Assembly: GCF_011745365.1 (NCBI RefSeq)
Contig: NW_024468911.1
Span: forward strand, 1,916,759 to 1,980,758
Direction of reading: 5' to 3'
Length of the DNA stretch: 64,000 bases
DNA from: Cryphonectria parasitica EP155
Lineage: Eukaryota; Ascomycota; Sordariomycetes; Diaporthales; Cryphonectriaceae
The notes below the pieces were generated by a model. It was not told the origin of the DNA. It saw only the letters and a list, made by a program, of their open reading frames with translations, and ran no database searches. The translations under genes were made by a program, and so were the position numbers. This document shows, one piece after another, positions 23,495 to 35,410 of the stretch (its first letter is position 1; each line of letters opens with the position of its first letter).

Positions 23495-24072
23495 CTACCG
23501 GCGCTTTGAGGACTCGACTTTCTTGTGCTCCTCCCTATGCGTTCAAAAGAGGGTCAGCCAACCGCATATACCTCTTAGGTAGTTATAGGGTGAAAGTGAA
23601 TGTTGTTGTCCCCCCTGCCCACCAAGGAGGGGGGGGGGGGGCGGGGAGTGGAGGATGTTGCCCGAGCTTGGCTATCGTGCACCCAGCCGACGAGGGGGCC
23701 TGCGTGGGCTATGGTGTGGTGTGTACATACTGGAGCTGCTTCGAGAAATCATCGCTCGTGTCGTCGTCATCCCAAGACTCCTCCCACAGGTGCTTCGTCG
23801 TCTCGCCGCTGTTAGCAGCCTCTGTCTCCTCTGCTGGCCAATCTATGATGTTTGAGCACGGCGTCAGCCAGGAAGTCCCATGTCTCTGTCCTAGGAGAGA
23901 AGCGGTCGGTCGCCAAAAGTCTTCTTTATCAGAGAGCGTACGTACCCTCGACGGGGAAATCCTCGAACTCGTCGTCTTCCTCCAGCGCGATGTTCTTGGT
24001 GGCGTCATCGGGCTTGCCTGCTTCGTTAGAAGCGGCGGGTTGATTCTCTTTTTGGGGGGCGGCAGAGGCCAT
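23495..24072 (-). CDS. SEM1: 26S proteasome lid subunit Sem1/Dss1
   Basis: Sem1 is a small, acidic, mostly disordered protein that stabilises the proteasome lid. It also serves in TREX-2 mRNA export and in BRCA2-type recombination complexes. Three minus-strand exons (24072-23946, 23842-23731, 23534-23495) join in phase to 92 residues. The two acidic and aromatic signatures are present: LEEDDEFEDFPVEDWPAEE spanning intron 1, and HLWEESWDDDDTSDDFSKQL. The last exon supplies only QEEHKKVESSKRR and the stop, fitting the usual C-terminal helix. Intron 2 (196 nt) is longer than any of the exons and contains a run of G on the plus strand. Because each exon is tiny, automated gene calls are likely to miss or truncate this gene. 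Confidence 0.95.
23629..23642. repeat. Homopolymeric G tract inside SEM1 intron 2
   Basis: A run of about 12-13 G on the plus strand (C on the transcribed strand) lies within the second SEM1 intron. The exact length should be treated with caution because homopolymers are prone to sequencing error. Confidence 0.85.
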
Positions 24073-25348
24073 ATTGTTGAGATACGCTGGGTGGTTAGGA
24101 CTGGGTGGAAAACAAGTTTTGAGTATTCGTTGTATGGAGTAGTAGTATGAAGGTGTCTTTTTGTATGGTTGGTTGTTAAGACTCTTGTTGCTTGAAGTTG
24201 AGCCTGTGAAGCAATCGAGCGTGGGCAAGCTATGAGTGGTAGTAGTAGGAGGTCTTCGAGCTCCAGCGGCAGGCACCAAGCTGCTGACGGATACTTTGGG
24301 GCCTGGGAGCAACCCCCCCCCCCCCCTCTCCCCAAAATTGGTATTTGCGCCCCTCCTTGTGGCTTGTTCCTTTCGCCGTGGCTAGTGCTCAACGCCCCAA
24401 TTCCAGGCTCAAGCCCAGCCCGCCCCCCCCCTACCTTGAATCCCACCCTCTGGCCTTTCATCCAGGCCTTTCTGTCATCTCGCTGATGACGGGTACCTCG
24501 CTAATCCAGCTCCACTAACTTACGGCTGACCCTGCCGACTAGATGAATAACTCAGCATAGTGCCGGAGATACCGGCGTCTCACAGCATCAATGCAGTATG
24601 GAAGGGAATATGCTGCGGAGTAGGATTTTTGTATCATTTATGGTAGGGCTGGATCTTGGTTGGTAGTACTACGATTGGATTGCACGGCAAGGCAGATGGG
24701 TTCCCTTCAGCCTACTTGTGGATGTCACCCCCAAGTCAGCCTTTCTCCTTCTACTCTCTGCCTCGTCTTCTATCTCCAGCCCTCGCCCTCACCCCCTCGA
24801 GGCAGTGCTGACGTGCCTGGTCTTCGGTGACGGACCTTGGGAACTGCAAGCGTTTTTCCTTTCTTTTCTTTCGAGACGTCGCAGCCTTTTTTTCTCTGCG
24901 GCATATATATACTAACTAGCCCGTCGCGTACGTCATCTTTTCAATTCTGTTTCTCTAGACGAGGCTAGAACGAAGACTTGCTCCGTATAGAAAAAGAGAG
25001 AGCGAGGTCTTTCCTACAAGTCACTGCCAGCCAAGAACACGAATACGAACAAGCCCACAGTTCGTTCAACAACTGTCTGTGATCGAGCAGCGACAGCATA
25101 CATACAACCGCTTCTGTTTTTTTCGATTGTTGCCATTGCATCCTGTATCTTTTGAGCTTTGCATTCCTGAGGGACATGGCTGGTTTGTAATGGTCGAGTA
25201 CTCAGCTTGTCCTGCAGCAAAAGATCATCGTCATCATCCCGAACGCCGGATACACACCCAACCCGCTTAGAGTGTCTCACAGTTCTCGTCGAGTCTCACA
25301 AGAAAGAAAAAGACGTGGACTCATCAGGCGTAGAAGTCATCAATCACC
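24073..25348. other. Divergent promoter region SEM1 / IML2
   Basis: This 1.3-kb region lies between two divergent genes. It contains a 14-nt C tract at 24313-24326 and a shorter one near 24422-24429, and a TATATATA element at about 24903-24910. No further gene is supported. Confidence 0.5.
24313..24326. repeat. Homopolymeric C14 tract
   Basis: Fourteen consecutive C residues lie 240 bp upstream of the SEM1 start. Confidence 0.9.
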
Positions 25349-27907
25349 ATGCGCTCCTGGTTCAAATCCAGCGGCTCCGGGTCTTCGAAGCCCGGCAGCA
25401 TCCTCTCCTCCAGCCGCAACACCAGTACCAACCAAGTCGCTGACGCGCGTGATGTGGAGATCTCCGATCTGCACGATGCGATGGAAGCCACGAGCCGGAT
25501 TCTCAACGATGATATCCAGGGTGCGGAGGCGCAGCTACGGGCTCGACAGGACTCGTCCGCGTTTCACCAGCTCGGCCTCGGCATAGCCGTGTTCATGCGG
25601 TCCATCCTCGGCTTTGAGAAGGACATCATGACCGAGGCTTCGGCCCGGCTGGCTGAGTGTGAGAGCCGTGCCTGGAGTGAAATGAAGAAGGCCCAGAAGC
25701 AGGCTGACGGCGGTGGCGGCGGCGGCTGGTTCAGAGGTGGGGCCAGCGGCGGCGGAACGTCTGTCTCTGCAAAGGGCTGCGAGATGTATCCGCCTGGCAC
25801 CGAGTACCAGCTGGTGAATGCCGAGGCACAGATCATGGGGGCTATCGTCTCTGTCATGCACGAAAGCCTGACTGAGGGCATCAAGGGATTCTATAAGCTG
25901 CGGAAGGCTTTCATCGCGCTCGACGCCATTATGGAAACAGAGGCCAAGATATTGGCGGCACAACAGGGCAATGGCGCCGCGAAAGGACCGAATGCGCCGC
26001 CGACTCTGGATCAAGGAGCTGTTGGCTCTCAGAAGAACACCGACTCTGACAGCGATCTTGAGTTTGTGGATGCTGCAGAGGAAGAACCGCGAACATCAGC
26101 CACCTACGGGGGCCACCTCGAGGGAATCAACGGCTCGATCCTCGAGAAGGACTTAAACGGACTCACTCTCGACACGCCAGTAGCGTCTTCCGTACCGTCA
26201 ACAAGACCAGACACACCCGCCGCCCAAGAGCAGTCCGGGTCTCCCTTACCGAGCCCACCTAGGACGACACTCCGTGCCAACGCCGGTCCAGACTCTTCAC
26301 TCTTCACGAACCCCGTCGATATCTTCGTACACTCTGGGGCTAACATGTGCTTCGGCACACTCTTGCTCATCATCTCCATGGTCCCGCCTGCGTTCTCCCG
26401 CCTGCTGTACATCATTGGGTTCAAAGGTGATCGCAATCGTGGCGTACAGGTAAGTCAACCCATCAATGTGGCTGGTGTTCTAGCAAATCATGGCTAGTTT
26501 ACCTCACGCCATTCTTGAGAACCTTTCGAATAAGAATACAAATAACTGACGACTGTTATTGCTCAGATGCTCTGGCAGTCGACCAAGTTCTCAAATGTCA
26601 ACGCTGGTGTCGCGGGCCTTATGCTTCTCTCATATTACAATGGCCTGCTTGCCTTCACAGACATCTTGCCTTCGGAGGCTGACACGGCTGAGCTCGCTGA
26701 GGAGGACGAGATTGTGGGGTATCCTAAGGAGCAATGCACCGCCTTGCTCGAGCGCATGTGTGCGCAGTACCCCGATAGCCGCATATGGAAGGTTGAGGAG
26801 GCGCGTGTCCTCGCCAATGCACGAAAGCTGCCCGAAGCGATCGAGGTGCTCAAGGCCAACGGCGACAGCAAGATGCGGCAGGTGACGGCGCTTAACGAAT
26901 TCGAGCTGTCCGTCAATGCTCTGTTCATGATGGACTGGCAGACGATGAAAGAGGGCTTTCTGAGGTGTATCGAGCTGAATGACTGGAGCCACAGCCTGTA
27001 TTACTACTTTGTCGGGTGTGCGGAGCTAGAAATGTACCGGGATGCAGTGCAGGCTTTGAAGAAGGAGGGCATCAGCGAGCAGGAGAAGTCGACCCTCGAA
27101 ACGGAAGCGAAGAGGCACAAGAAAACTGCGGAGGAATACTTCCGCAAGAGCCCTGCGGCGGCCGGACGGAAGAAGTTCCTGGCGAGGCAGATGCCCCTCG
27201 AGATGTTTGCTCAAAGAAAAGTCGCGAAATGGGAGTCGAGAGCCAAGGAATGGGGTCTCGACCTTGCCGATGCGGCGGGAGTAAGTCCTGGCCAGGAAAT
27301 GACGTACCTGTGGACAGGGTCGAAAAGAATGACAGATGATGCTCTCGAAAACGCTCTCGGGTGCCTGGCCTGGGAGAGGTGTACAGCGGGTAAAGAGAAT
27401 ATCGAGAAGCTGAAGGCCATTCCGGACGAGGCAGCCATCAAAGCCGTTGCGGAGGCGGCCCTGTTGAGTAATCTCGGTCGGTATGCGGAAGCCAGAGAGA
27501 AAGTAGAGCCTGTTTCTAAGCAAGATCGGTACGAGGGAAAAGCCAACTCCCTTCCCCCCCCCCCCCCCCCCAAGCTTCCGCTTCCAAATCGTCTAGACTA
27601 ACGGCCATTTCTTTCATAAAGAGCACTATTCAGGGGAGAGTTTCGAGACGACTGGCCAGCACCCTGCGCGCACTACGAGCTTGGCGTCCTGGCCTGGAAA
27701 GAGGGCTGCGACAGCAAGTGCTGGCCGCAGGAGGCAGACGAGCAGCAGATCGAGACATTCAGGCGTGATAGAATCAAGGAATGTGAGGAATATCTGGAAC
27801 ACGTCAAGACATGGGAGGCATTCGTACTCGACGCACGCGTGGGCATGAAGGTGCAGTCGGGTATTGACACGATCGCCTGGTTGAAGGGTAAGAAGGGGTG
27901 GGCTTAA
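25349..27907 (+). CDS. IML2: Iml2-type outer membrane / lipid-droplet protein (TTC39 family)
   Basis: Iml2 belongs to the DUF3808/TTC39 family. In yeast it is linked to clearing of inclusion bodies and to mitochondria and lipid droplets. Exons 25349-26449, 26567-27528 and 27622-27907 join in phase to 782 residues, close to family length. Supporting segments are ILGFEKDIMTEASARLAECE, YPPGTEYQLVNAEAQIMGAI and SLTEGIKGFYKLRKAFIALD in the N-terminal half. Helical-repeat (TPR-like) sequence follows, with LLSYYNGLLAF and FRGEFRDDWPAPCAHYELGV near the end. The glycine-rich GGGGGGWFRGGASGGG and the Ser/Pro-rich region at about 215-310 are low-complexity inserts. Intron 2 contains an 18-nt C tract. 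The function is inferred from family only. Confidence 0.92.
27554..27571. repeat. Homopolymeric C18 tract inside IML2 intron 2
   Basis: Eighteen consecutive C residues between the donor at 27529 and the acceptor ending at 27621. It sits in the spliced-out segment and does not affect the protein. Confidence 0.9.
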
Positions 27908-28881
27908 CGGAAGGCCCGGGCGAGCCTCATAGCTATGGCGTGATCATGTGTCTTGATCTCCTTGGCATAAAGCACATATGTCGAGCCAGCGCTGTGCACA
28001 TCAGGTTTTTGCGCAGATTGCTCATGGGCCTGTTATCTATTTATATATACGGAAGGTTGTGAAGGTCCGCTGGGATTTCCGGAGTACATCGTAGAAAGAC
28101 TATGCCAGGCGTTGAAAGAGGCTGTATGGATAGAATAGTATGGTTTGGTATTTGCATATGCGCTGTTTGCTCTTCTTTTCCTGGTGGTGTCTCAGATTAT
28201 AGTAAATCAATTGTCATGAGGCTCAAGGAGAAAAAAAAGAAAGAAAAAAAGGAGAAAAAAACAAGCCAGCCAAACATATTTTGAAGCCGAAGCGCTGAGC
28301 GATGACGTCGCGAGATGGCCTCGGAAGGAAATGAAGTTGTGGTGGGCTGCGCACCCACCTCGTTGTCGAAGCCAATCGGAGAATAATAATGCGATGGTAT
28401 TCCACAGTAAGGCGGGAACACTCAGGAGCAATTACAGGGTCCAAAGGTAAGGTACGGGAATAGCGAGAGCATTTCGATGAGAAGAGGACAAACACGTGTG
28501 GAAACGAACTGTTTCTAAGGGGGGGAGAAAACGGGAACAGACTTTTTGTAATTTCCGGGCGTCGTCACTACTGTAAGGTGTCGACTCCACGCTTAAACTT
28601 GGCTATTGTGCATATATTATCCAACATATCTACCACGATTGGGAAGGAGAGGTAGCAAGCCTACTGAGTACCTTTCTGATAGATAATAGGCTGATGAAGG
28701 CATAAAAAACTATCGTATAATGAGCTGCATGGTCAGGGTTTCGTATAGTATATACGGTACATCTTTATTTGGTCGTATTATCACCTAGTACGTAGCGCGT
28801 GCGTTCCTTTCATCATTATTAAGCTCAACGCATCCTGGGCTTAGCACTGAGACACTGACCATAGAGTATATCGGACTGTAC

Positions 28882-28901
28882 TACTATTAGATATAATAGT
28901 A
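28882..28901. repeat. Perfect 8-bp inverted repeat in AT-rich DNA
   Basis: TACTATTA and its reverse complement TAATAGTA flank a GATA loop. The surrounding DNA is AT-rich, so this may be coincidental. Confidence 0.6.
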
Positions 28902-29857
28902 TATTATATATCATAAGATAGAACATAGAGCTTCAAACTCTATGCCAAGTTTTGCTGTCTAGATGTTGGATGGTCTCGGCAGTGAACGTATTGTGACTGC
29001 CGCGCTCCATTCTTTTTTCTTCCTCTAGACTATGCATACCTGATTTCCCCCTATCGGTTATACCACTCATTTACTTTCAGTACTACAATATGACTTTTTG
29101 AGTCTCAAAACAGCACGTACCTGTTGAACACACTTACGCAGACATTCGACCAGTTCGTGGCCAGACACTAGTTTGGTGATCAACATCATCTTCTTCGTCC
29201 TCGTTTACGCTGTCTCACCATGTCTCATGTTTTGTACATACATACAACCTGCGTGTGTGTGTGGTGTTCCACGGGCCGTGGCAGGACTACCTTCGTACAG
29301 TGTTTTGGCTAAGACACCCAGGTTGTTGAGACTAAGACCAGCTGTTGTCCTCGCCGAAACAAGACGACCCCTTGCAGTTAACTGTCGGTATAGCAGCAAA
29401 TATAAACAAAACAAAAACTAAACAGTTCCTTTACCCCATAGTCTGAAATTGGTGTTCGAGACATGACGAGTATCATACAAGCAAAGAAGATCGTTTCAAT
29501 GCCAGGATCGCCCGAGTCCAATTTCCACAACCTTGAGGTGCATTTCGTTGTTGTGTTTTCTGGGCCGGGTTTGAATCCCGTTCTCTTTAGGGTCTTAGTA
29601 GAGGTCCTAGGCTACTGGGGTCCTCCCTCATTGAGCCTAGCCAACCATCCACCCCCACCACGGCCCTTCTGAAACTGGCAATCCTTAGGGGCTCACTGAT
29701 GTTTTGGTGAGTGTACAACATAAACAAACCTCAAAATGCACCACAGCCCAACCTTGATCACATCCCATCACATTTAACCCTCCCTCCCCCCTGACAATTG
29801 AAAGGGACTCTGTCATTTCTTTCAGTTTTCTTTTCTGGTGGTCCACACACCCACACA

Positions 29858-29861
<4 letters not shown>

Positions 29862-29890
<29 letters not shown>
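29862..29890. repeat. (CA)n microsatellite
   Basis: About 14 CA units, preceded by an imperfect CACACC/CACACG stretch from about 29843. It lies about 530 bp upstream of the hydrolase start. Confidence 0.9.
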
Positions 29891-29893
<3 letters not shown>

Positions 29894-30090
29894 ACAAGTT
29901 ATATAGTATACTTAATTACCCTGCAATTAATCCATCCTCCCCTGAGACTTTCGGCTGGCCATTGCATCGTGGGCTAAACCCTTTTCCCTCATAATTGAAC
30001 CCCATCCATCATCTCTCATTTTTTCTTTGCTTTCCGACTGCCCACCACACCTGCAGGATCTCCTCGAAGCTGCAGGTGCAAATTACACAT

Positions 30091-30108
30091 ACACACACAC
30101 ACACACAC
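30091..30108. repeat. (AC)n microsatellite in the presumed 5' leader
   Basis: A second dinucleotide tract, about 310 bp before the hydrolase ATG and on the same strand sense as the first. Confidence 0.85.
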
Positions 30109-30421
30109 GCCCAGGACGCACGCAACAAGATACCGAGTACACCTCCTCGAGCCTAACCCGTCAGCGCTGTACCACCACTGCACCTGCATGTGCCCCTGAA
30201 CATCCACAGGACACCAAAAGCTGCATATTGGTGCGACCATTGGAAACAGTAACATTGTCGCAACCCGCGCGCCCGCCCACACGCCGGTGCCTCACTGCAA
30301 CCGCAACTGCAGCAGCACATTACATCCTCCATCCCATCTTGGCTGGCCTCAATTTCGCCCCGTCTCCCGTCGCCGCCTCGTGCAGGCTGCTCTTGCTCCT
30401 GCTCCTCCTCCTCCAGGCGCG

Positions 30422-33400
30422 ATGGATGCCGTGCCACCATCAATTCCCAGACATAGTCGACATGCTCGATACGGACAGTGGGATAGCCCGTCCACAATCG
30501 GTATGGATGCCACCACCAAATCGGGAGACCCTTTGTTTGCCCTTCGTCTCTCTTTTTTTTATTGGGGTCTTTTTTCTTTCGGGTCTTTTTTTCTTTTTCT
30601 TTTCTTCCCTCCTCCTCCTCGACATTGACCTTCCCCTTTCCTCTGGCCCTTCCCTGTTCTTTTCCCCGCTAGACACGAACAAATCTTAATATTTTCTCCC
30701 CTCTCTTCCTAAGCAGACACAGTATCCGGCAACTACAATCAACCAAGTCGGCCACACGCCAGAAACGAGTCTGTCGCACATGCCTCTCCCGAGGTCATCT
30801 CCTCCCTGATCACGAGCCTTTCTGTCATCTCGCGCCCCGCAGCAGACCACTTCGACGTCCCCATCGACGCCATCCACACCTCGCCCGATTCCCCTGCCGC
30901 CGCTGCGTCTCCCAACGTCCCAAGGCGCAACGGCTCCTTCGGCGTCGATTACGGCGCCTTCTCAAAGCTTTCTTCGACCGACCTGCGCGACAACGACGCA
31001 GGTGCCGACCTCGACGAGCTGGCCGCCGCGCCCCCCGTCATCAAGACCGCCAAACCCCCAAGCGGCTTCTCCTCTCTCACAGCCCCGAAGTCTCCTTCTG
31101 TCCGAGAAGGCGGTGGCCTCCGCAGCTTCCTCAGCAGTAGGACCACATCACGACCGTCTTCACGGGGCTCAGTGGCGTCCAAGGATGCCGACATAGTCAG
31201 CGTGGGCAACATCTCCGTCGAGCGCGGCCTATCTCCCGTCGCGTCGCCAGGAGAGGTGAGGAGGCAGCACTCGGGCGACAGCTGGGGCAGGAAGGCAGGC
31301 CGAGACCACACACGGTTGCTGTACATGACCTCCAAGGAGAAACTGAGAGACAGCGACGACCGGAAGCGTGGGATCCGTGAGGGTGTGGAAGAAGGGAACA
31401 ACAGCACCGTCACCAGCAGCAGTAACAACTCGGCCGGTCTCGCGGCCAGCGCCATGGCTCGGAACGCGTCCCCACTATCAGAACTTTCCCTGAGCGAGAC
31501 GCCCATCTCTGAGGAGCTACAGTCCTTTGACGAGGTACTTGCTGCTGCTGGCTATAGCCACAGCCAGAGCGCAGACGGTCCCATGTCACCACGAGCAATA
31601 CCGCAACGAGACTCGAGCCTGCGAAGGACAGGCTCCAACGCAAAGCGGTCGTCTGGCAGGATGAGCCGCACGTCGAAGCGCGACAGTTCACACGGGGCCA
31701 TTCCCGAGGAGAGCTACTTTACCACAGTTAGTAGCACCATGTCGGAGGACGGCCGGCTGTCTTTGTCGAACAAGCGGAGCTCCTATAGGGAGGGAGAGGG
31801 CAGCGCTGCCGCCAGGACCAACAAGAGGGACAGCAGGAATGGGCGGAACGGGGACGGGCTGCTCGACCCATCTTGGGCCACCACGAGCAAGGCGAACCAC
31901 TACATTGACCACTACGTGACCGACACCGAGGTCGACCTGGACGACGGCGCCCCGTCGCCGAATATTTCACAGGGAAAGAGGCGAGATCGGGAGCTCAGTC
32001 GTGACCGGAGCAGCCGGAGACGGTCAGGCCGTAGCACCCCTGAGCTGCGGATGAAGCGCAGCAGCTCGAGGTTAAAGCGCCTCTCTGGACCGCTCTCGCC
32101 GCGCGAGGAGAAGCCTAGGGACGAGGTCAGCACGCTCAGCGTGGCATACGAGCGACCGCCCTCCGCAGACAGCATAGATGATGCCGTCGAGGCGTACATG
32201 CGCTCTCCACGGCTGAGCCAGAGGATCACGCACCCCCAGACAGGGAGAGTCATCAGCTTTAGCGAGGTTGGTGACCCCGAGGGGAGCGCAGTGTTCTGCT
32301 GCGTCGGCATGGGCCTCACGAGATACATCACTGCCTTTTACGACGAGCTCGCCCTGACGCTGAGGCTACGGCTGATCACTCCAGACCGTCCAGGCGTGGG
32401 CGACAGCGAGGCGTACGCAGAAGGCACTGCGACGCCTCTCAGCTGGCCGGGTAAGCATCCTTTATATATATATTTTTTTCATCTGCGCCAAATCGAGAAA
32501 GAATGTCCAAGAAAGAAAGAGAAAATCCATGCTAACTAATTTCCCTTTTCTTAGATGATGTGTACGCAATCTGCCAGGCCCTCAAGATTACGAAATTCTC
32601 CATCCTCGCCCACTCTGCCGGTGCCATCTACGCGCTCGCAACAGCGCTGCGCATGCCACAACATATACGCGGCCGAATGCACCTCCTGGCGCCATGGATT
32701 CCGCCGTCTCAGATGTCTGTCTTTGGTGCCTCGGCCCAAGCCCCTCTACCGCCCTCGAACGCCATCCCCACGTCGCAGAAGATCCTCCGGGCGCTACCCA
32801 CGCCCATCCTCAAGGCCGCCAACTCGAGCTTCATGAACGCCACCAGCAGCAGCATCACGAGCAGTTTGCCCAGGCAGAAGCGCACGAAGCGCAAGGCAAG
32901 CGGCAAGGGCCCGCCCAACAACAACAACAACAACAGCAGCAACCACAGCGACCGCCCCGGCGCGGCGGACAAAGAGGCCCAGCACGGCGGCGCCAAGGTC
33001 CAAGCCGATATGCCGACACTGGCACGGGGCATGATAGCGACCGAGGAGATGGACCTGATCCGGCCGCAGGGCTCCCTGTCGCCCACCACGGCGGCGGCGA
33101 CAGGAGAGAACCGGTTTGGCGGGATTGGCTCTGGGATGGGCCCACACGGCGGACCGGCCAGCCACGAGGACGCCATCATCGCAGCGGCTCAGTCCACATT
33201 GGCCGAGAAGGAGCGGCAGGCGACATATGACGTGCGGCTGACACAGGCGATCTGGGAGCTCGCGACGCGAGGGGCGAACCCAGCCGTCGACCTGCTCGTG
33301 TGTCTGGAGAGGCGGCACACCATCGGCTTCCGGTACGTGGACATTACGAGGCCGGTGGTCATCCACCACGGCAGCAGGGACACCAGGGTACCCGTCGAGA

Positions 33401-33576
33401 ACGTCAAGTGGCTCGGCAAGACGATGCGGAGGTGCGAGGTGCGCGTCCTGGAGGGCGAGGGCCACGGGCTCATGGCCAGCGCCACGGTTATGGGCACCGT
33501 GCTGATGGAGATTAGCAAGGAGTGGGAGGACTGGAACAAGGCAACTGGGCAGACGAGGAAGACGGGTGCGAAGTGA
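30422..33576 (+). CDS. Alpha/beta hydrolase with long disordered N-terminus
   Basis: Exons 30422-30500, 30717-32450 and 32555-33576 join in phase to 944 residues. About 490 N-terminal residues are rich in Ser, Arg, Asp and Pro with many RRxS/KRxS-like sites, and look disordered. The hydrolase fold follows: GRVISFSEVGDPEGSAVFCC, DRPGVGDSEA, and the nucleophile elbow LAHSAGA with Ser625. After a charged Asn-rich insertion come the acid HHGSRDTRVP (Asp880) and the His in EGEGHGLM (His908). The triad order is therefore complete. The first exon encodes only 26 residues and is followed by a 216-nt intron; the join gives PSTIDTVSGNYNQPSRP. Substrate and location are unknown. The basic phosphorylation-like sites suggest control by kinases, but this is inference. 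Confidence 0.88.
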
Positions 33577-34054
33577 AAGAAGAAGAGAAAGAAAAAAAGG
33601 AGAGCGAAGAGCGAAGAGGGAGCGCTCGTCTCAGGTCACACGAACGACGAAGTAATGAACACCACCCTATATTATATTTATCTCTCTCTTAATACTCGAC
33701 TGATCTGAATGAAGACAATGGTCGCTGCCTCCCGTTTACTAAGTGGGTTTTTTTTTTTTGGGTTTTTTTTTTAATGATCACGTTGGCCATTGTGTGACCC
33801 AACAGTGTTGTTGTATTTTGCTCTTCTCTCCGTGTCAAGCAGTCGAGCCTCGGTCCTAATTCCTTCGGCCCGTTTTCGGCAATGCGGTGCCGACGTCGGT
33901 ACACAGTAGCTCTGGTATTGGTTATAAAGCGAAGGGCTCCGTGAAACCACGGTATGTATGGTCCAAGAGGAGGCTTCGTAGACGTTGTAGGATCTCCAAA
34001 CAAGAGGGGAAATATTTACTAACAAAAGGCGTGCAAAGTAAAGGACCAGCCATC
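33577..34054. other. Spacer between hydrolase and aldo-keto reductase genes
   Basis: A 478-bp spacer with T tracts (about 33748-33773) and a TATA element, TATAAAG, at 33923-33929 on the plus strand, 126 bp before the reductase start. Confidence 0.55.
33923..33929 (+). promoter_or_regulatory. TATA box of the aldo-keto reductase gene
   Basis: TATAAAG, 126 bp upstream of the ATG at 34055. Confidence 0.5.
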
Positions 34055-35410
34055 ATGACGACGAGCTTGACGATGAACGATGGGGTTTCCATCCCACTTG
34101 TAAGGCTGAGCCAGATCACACATTCTTCCTTTTCCTCTTCTTTTTTTCTTTTCGTCTTTCTATGTGGACAGTCCCATTGAACTCTCAGTGCGTCACTCAG
34201 CTAGGAAACAACCAAGCATGACTGACCAAGCCGACCAACTCACAGCTCGCCTTCGGCACTGGCACAGCCCTCCTCCGCACCAAACTCATGTCTTCCGGCC
34301 GCGATCCCAAGACCGCCCGTCTCGACACCGACGAGCGTGTGGACCGCGAGGTTGTCGAGCTGATCAAGACGGCCGTTCGCGTCGGGTACCGCCATCTCGA
34401 CACCGCCGAGATGTACCAGACGGAGCCGGAGCTGGGGGCTGCGATCCGCGAGGTGATTGCCGAGGGCGTGGTGAGACGGGAGGATTTGTTTGTGACGACC
34501 AAGATCTCTTCCGAGTATGCGCGGGCTGGGGACAAGATTGATGTTAGTTTGAGGAAGTTGGGGCTGGATTATGTGGACTTGTGAGTTTCTATGTTTCCTT
34601 TGTAATGACCCTTTTTTCTTTCTTTTCTTTCTTTCCTTTTCCGTCCTTTTTCTTCATCCTTCCACTTGGCTCGGATAAATATATATCTCATCAGAATCTC
34701 CCAGTATCAAGCATCCACCAAATATCCTCCTGACTAACCAATGATGCCTCGCATCCTTTCTTTCCTCCTCCATCAACAGGTATCTCATCCACACCCCCCT
34801 CCTCAGAGGTCCAGACGGCGACCTCCCCGCCGCCTGGGCCGCCCTCCAAGCCGTCAAGGCCAGCGGCAAGGCTCGCTCCATCGGCGTGTCTGGCTACCAA
34901 CCAGAACACCTCCTCACCACCCTCGCCGCCCCGACAACCACCACGCCGCCGAGCATCAACCAGGTCGAGCTGCACCCGTACCTGCCGGGCCGCGAGCTGC
35001 TGGCCCTGTCCCGCGAGCGAGGCATCGCCGTGGCCGCGTACGGCGCCCTGCACCCGCTCACGCGCAACCCCAACCCGGGCGGGCCGCTGGACGCGGTGCT
35101 GGAGCGAATTGCTGCGCGCCATGGGGTCTCGGTGGCGCTGGTCTGTCTGCGGTGGTGTGTGGAGCTGGGGCTCGTGGTGGTGACGACCTCGAGGCGGGTC
35201 GAGAGGATGCGCGAGTATTTTGGGGTGTTTGACTTCAGGCTGGACGAGGACGAGGTGCGGCAGATCTCGGAGGCGGGGCGGGCCAGTTTGCCTGGGGGGA
35301 AGGAGTTGGTTCCTCGGCAGGTGGCTTATCAGCGGGCCTTGGACGCGCAGGCTCAGGCTGAGGCTGAGGCTGAAGCTGAGGATAGAAAGGCGAAGGGGAT
35401 ATACGAGTAA
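34055..35410 (+). CDS. Aldo-keto reductase
   Basis: This is an NADPH-dependent oxidoreductase of the AKR superfamily with a (beta/alpha)8 barrel. Exons 34055-34099, 34246-34580 and 34780-35410 join in phase to 336 residues. Exon 1 supplies MTTSLTMNDGVSIPL, the usual N-terminal beta-hairpin, and the join yields IPLLAFGTGTA. The catalytic tetrad is visible: Asp67 and Tyr72 in GYRHLDTAEMYQTE, Lys101 in FVTTKISSEY and His131 in YLIHTPLL. Further marks are GVSGYQPEHL and SINQVELHPYLP. The cofactor loop reads VVVTTSRRVERMREY in place of the more common IPKSxxxER, so cofactor binding may differ. The C-terminus ends in an Ala/Glu repeat (AQAEAEAEAE). The substrate cannot be inferred. Confidence 0.92.

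Larger units (their letters stand above)
27908..30421. other. Gene-free region with AT-rich core (2.5 kb)
   Basis: No gene is supported. The centre (about 28600-28930) is AT-rich and includes a perfect inverted repeat, TACTATTA-GATA-TAATAGTA, at 28882-28901. The right end is the promoter and 5' leader of the hydrolase gene, with two CA microsatellites. Small open frames show no recognisable protein features. Confidence 0.5.

Noticed and set aside
29568..29585. B-box-like GGTTTGAATCCC
   Set aside because: The flanking T-stem does not pair fully, and no acceptor stem or A box was found upstream on either strand.
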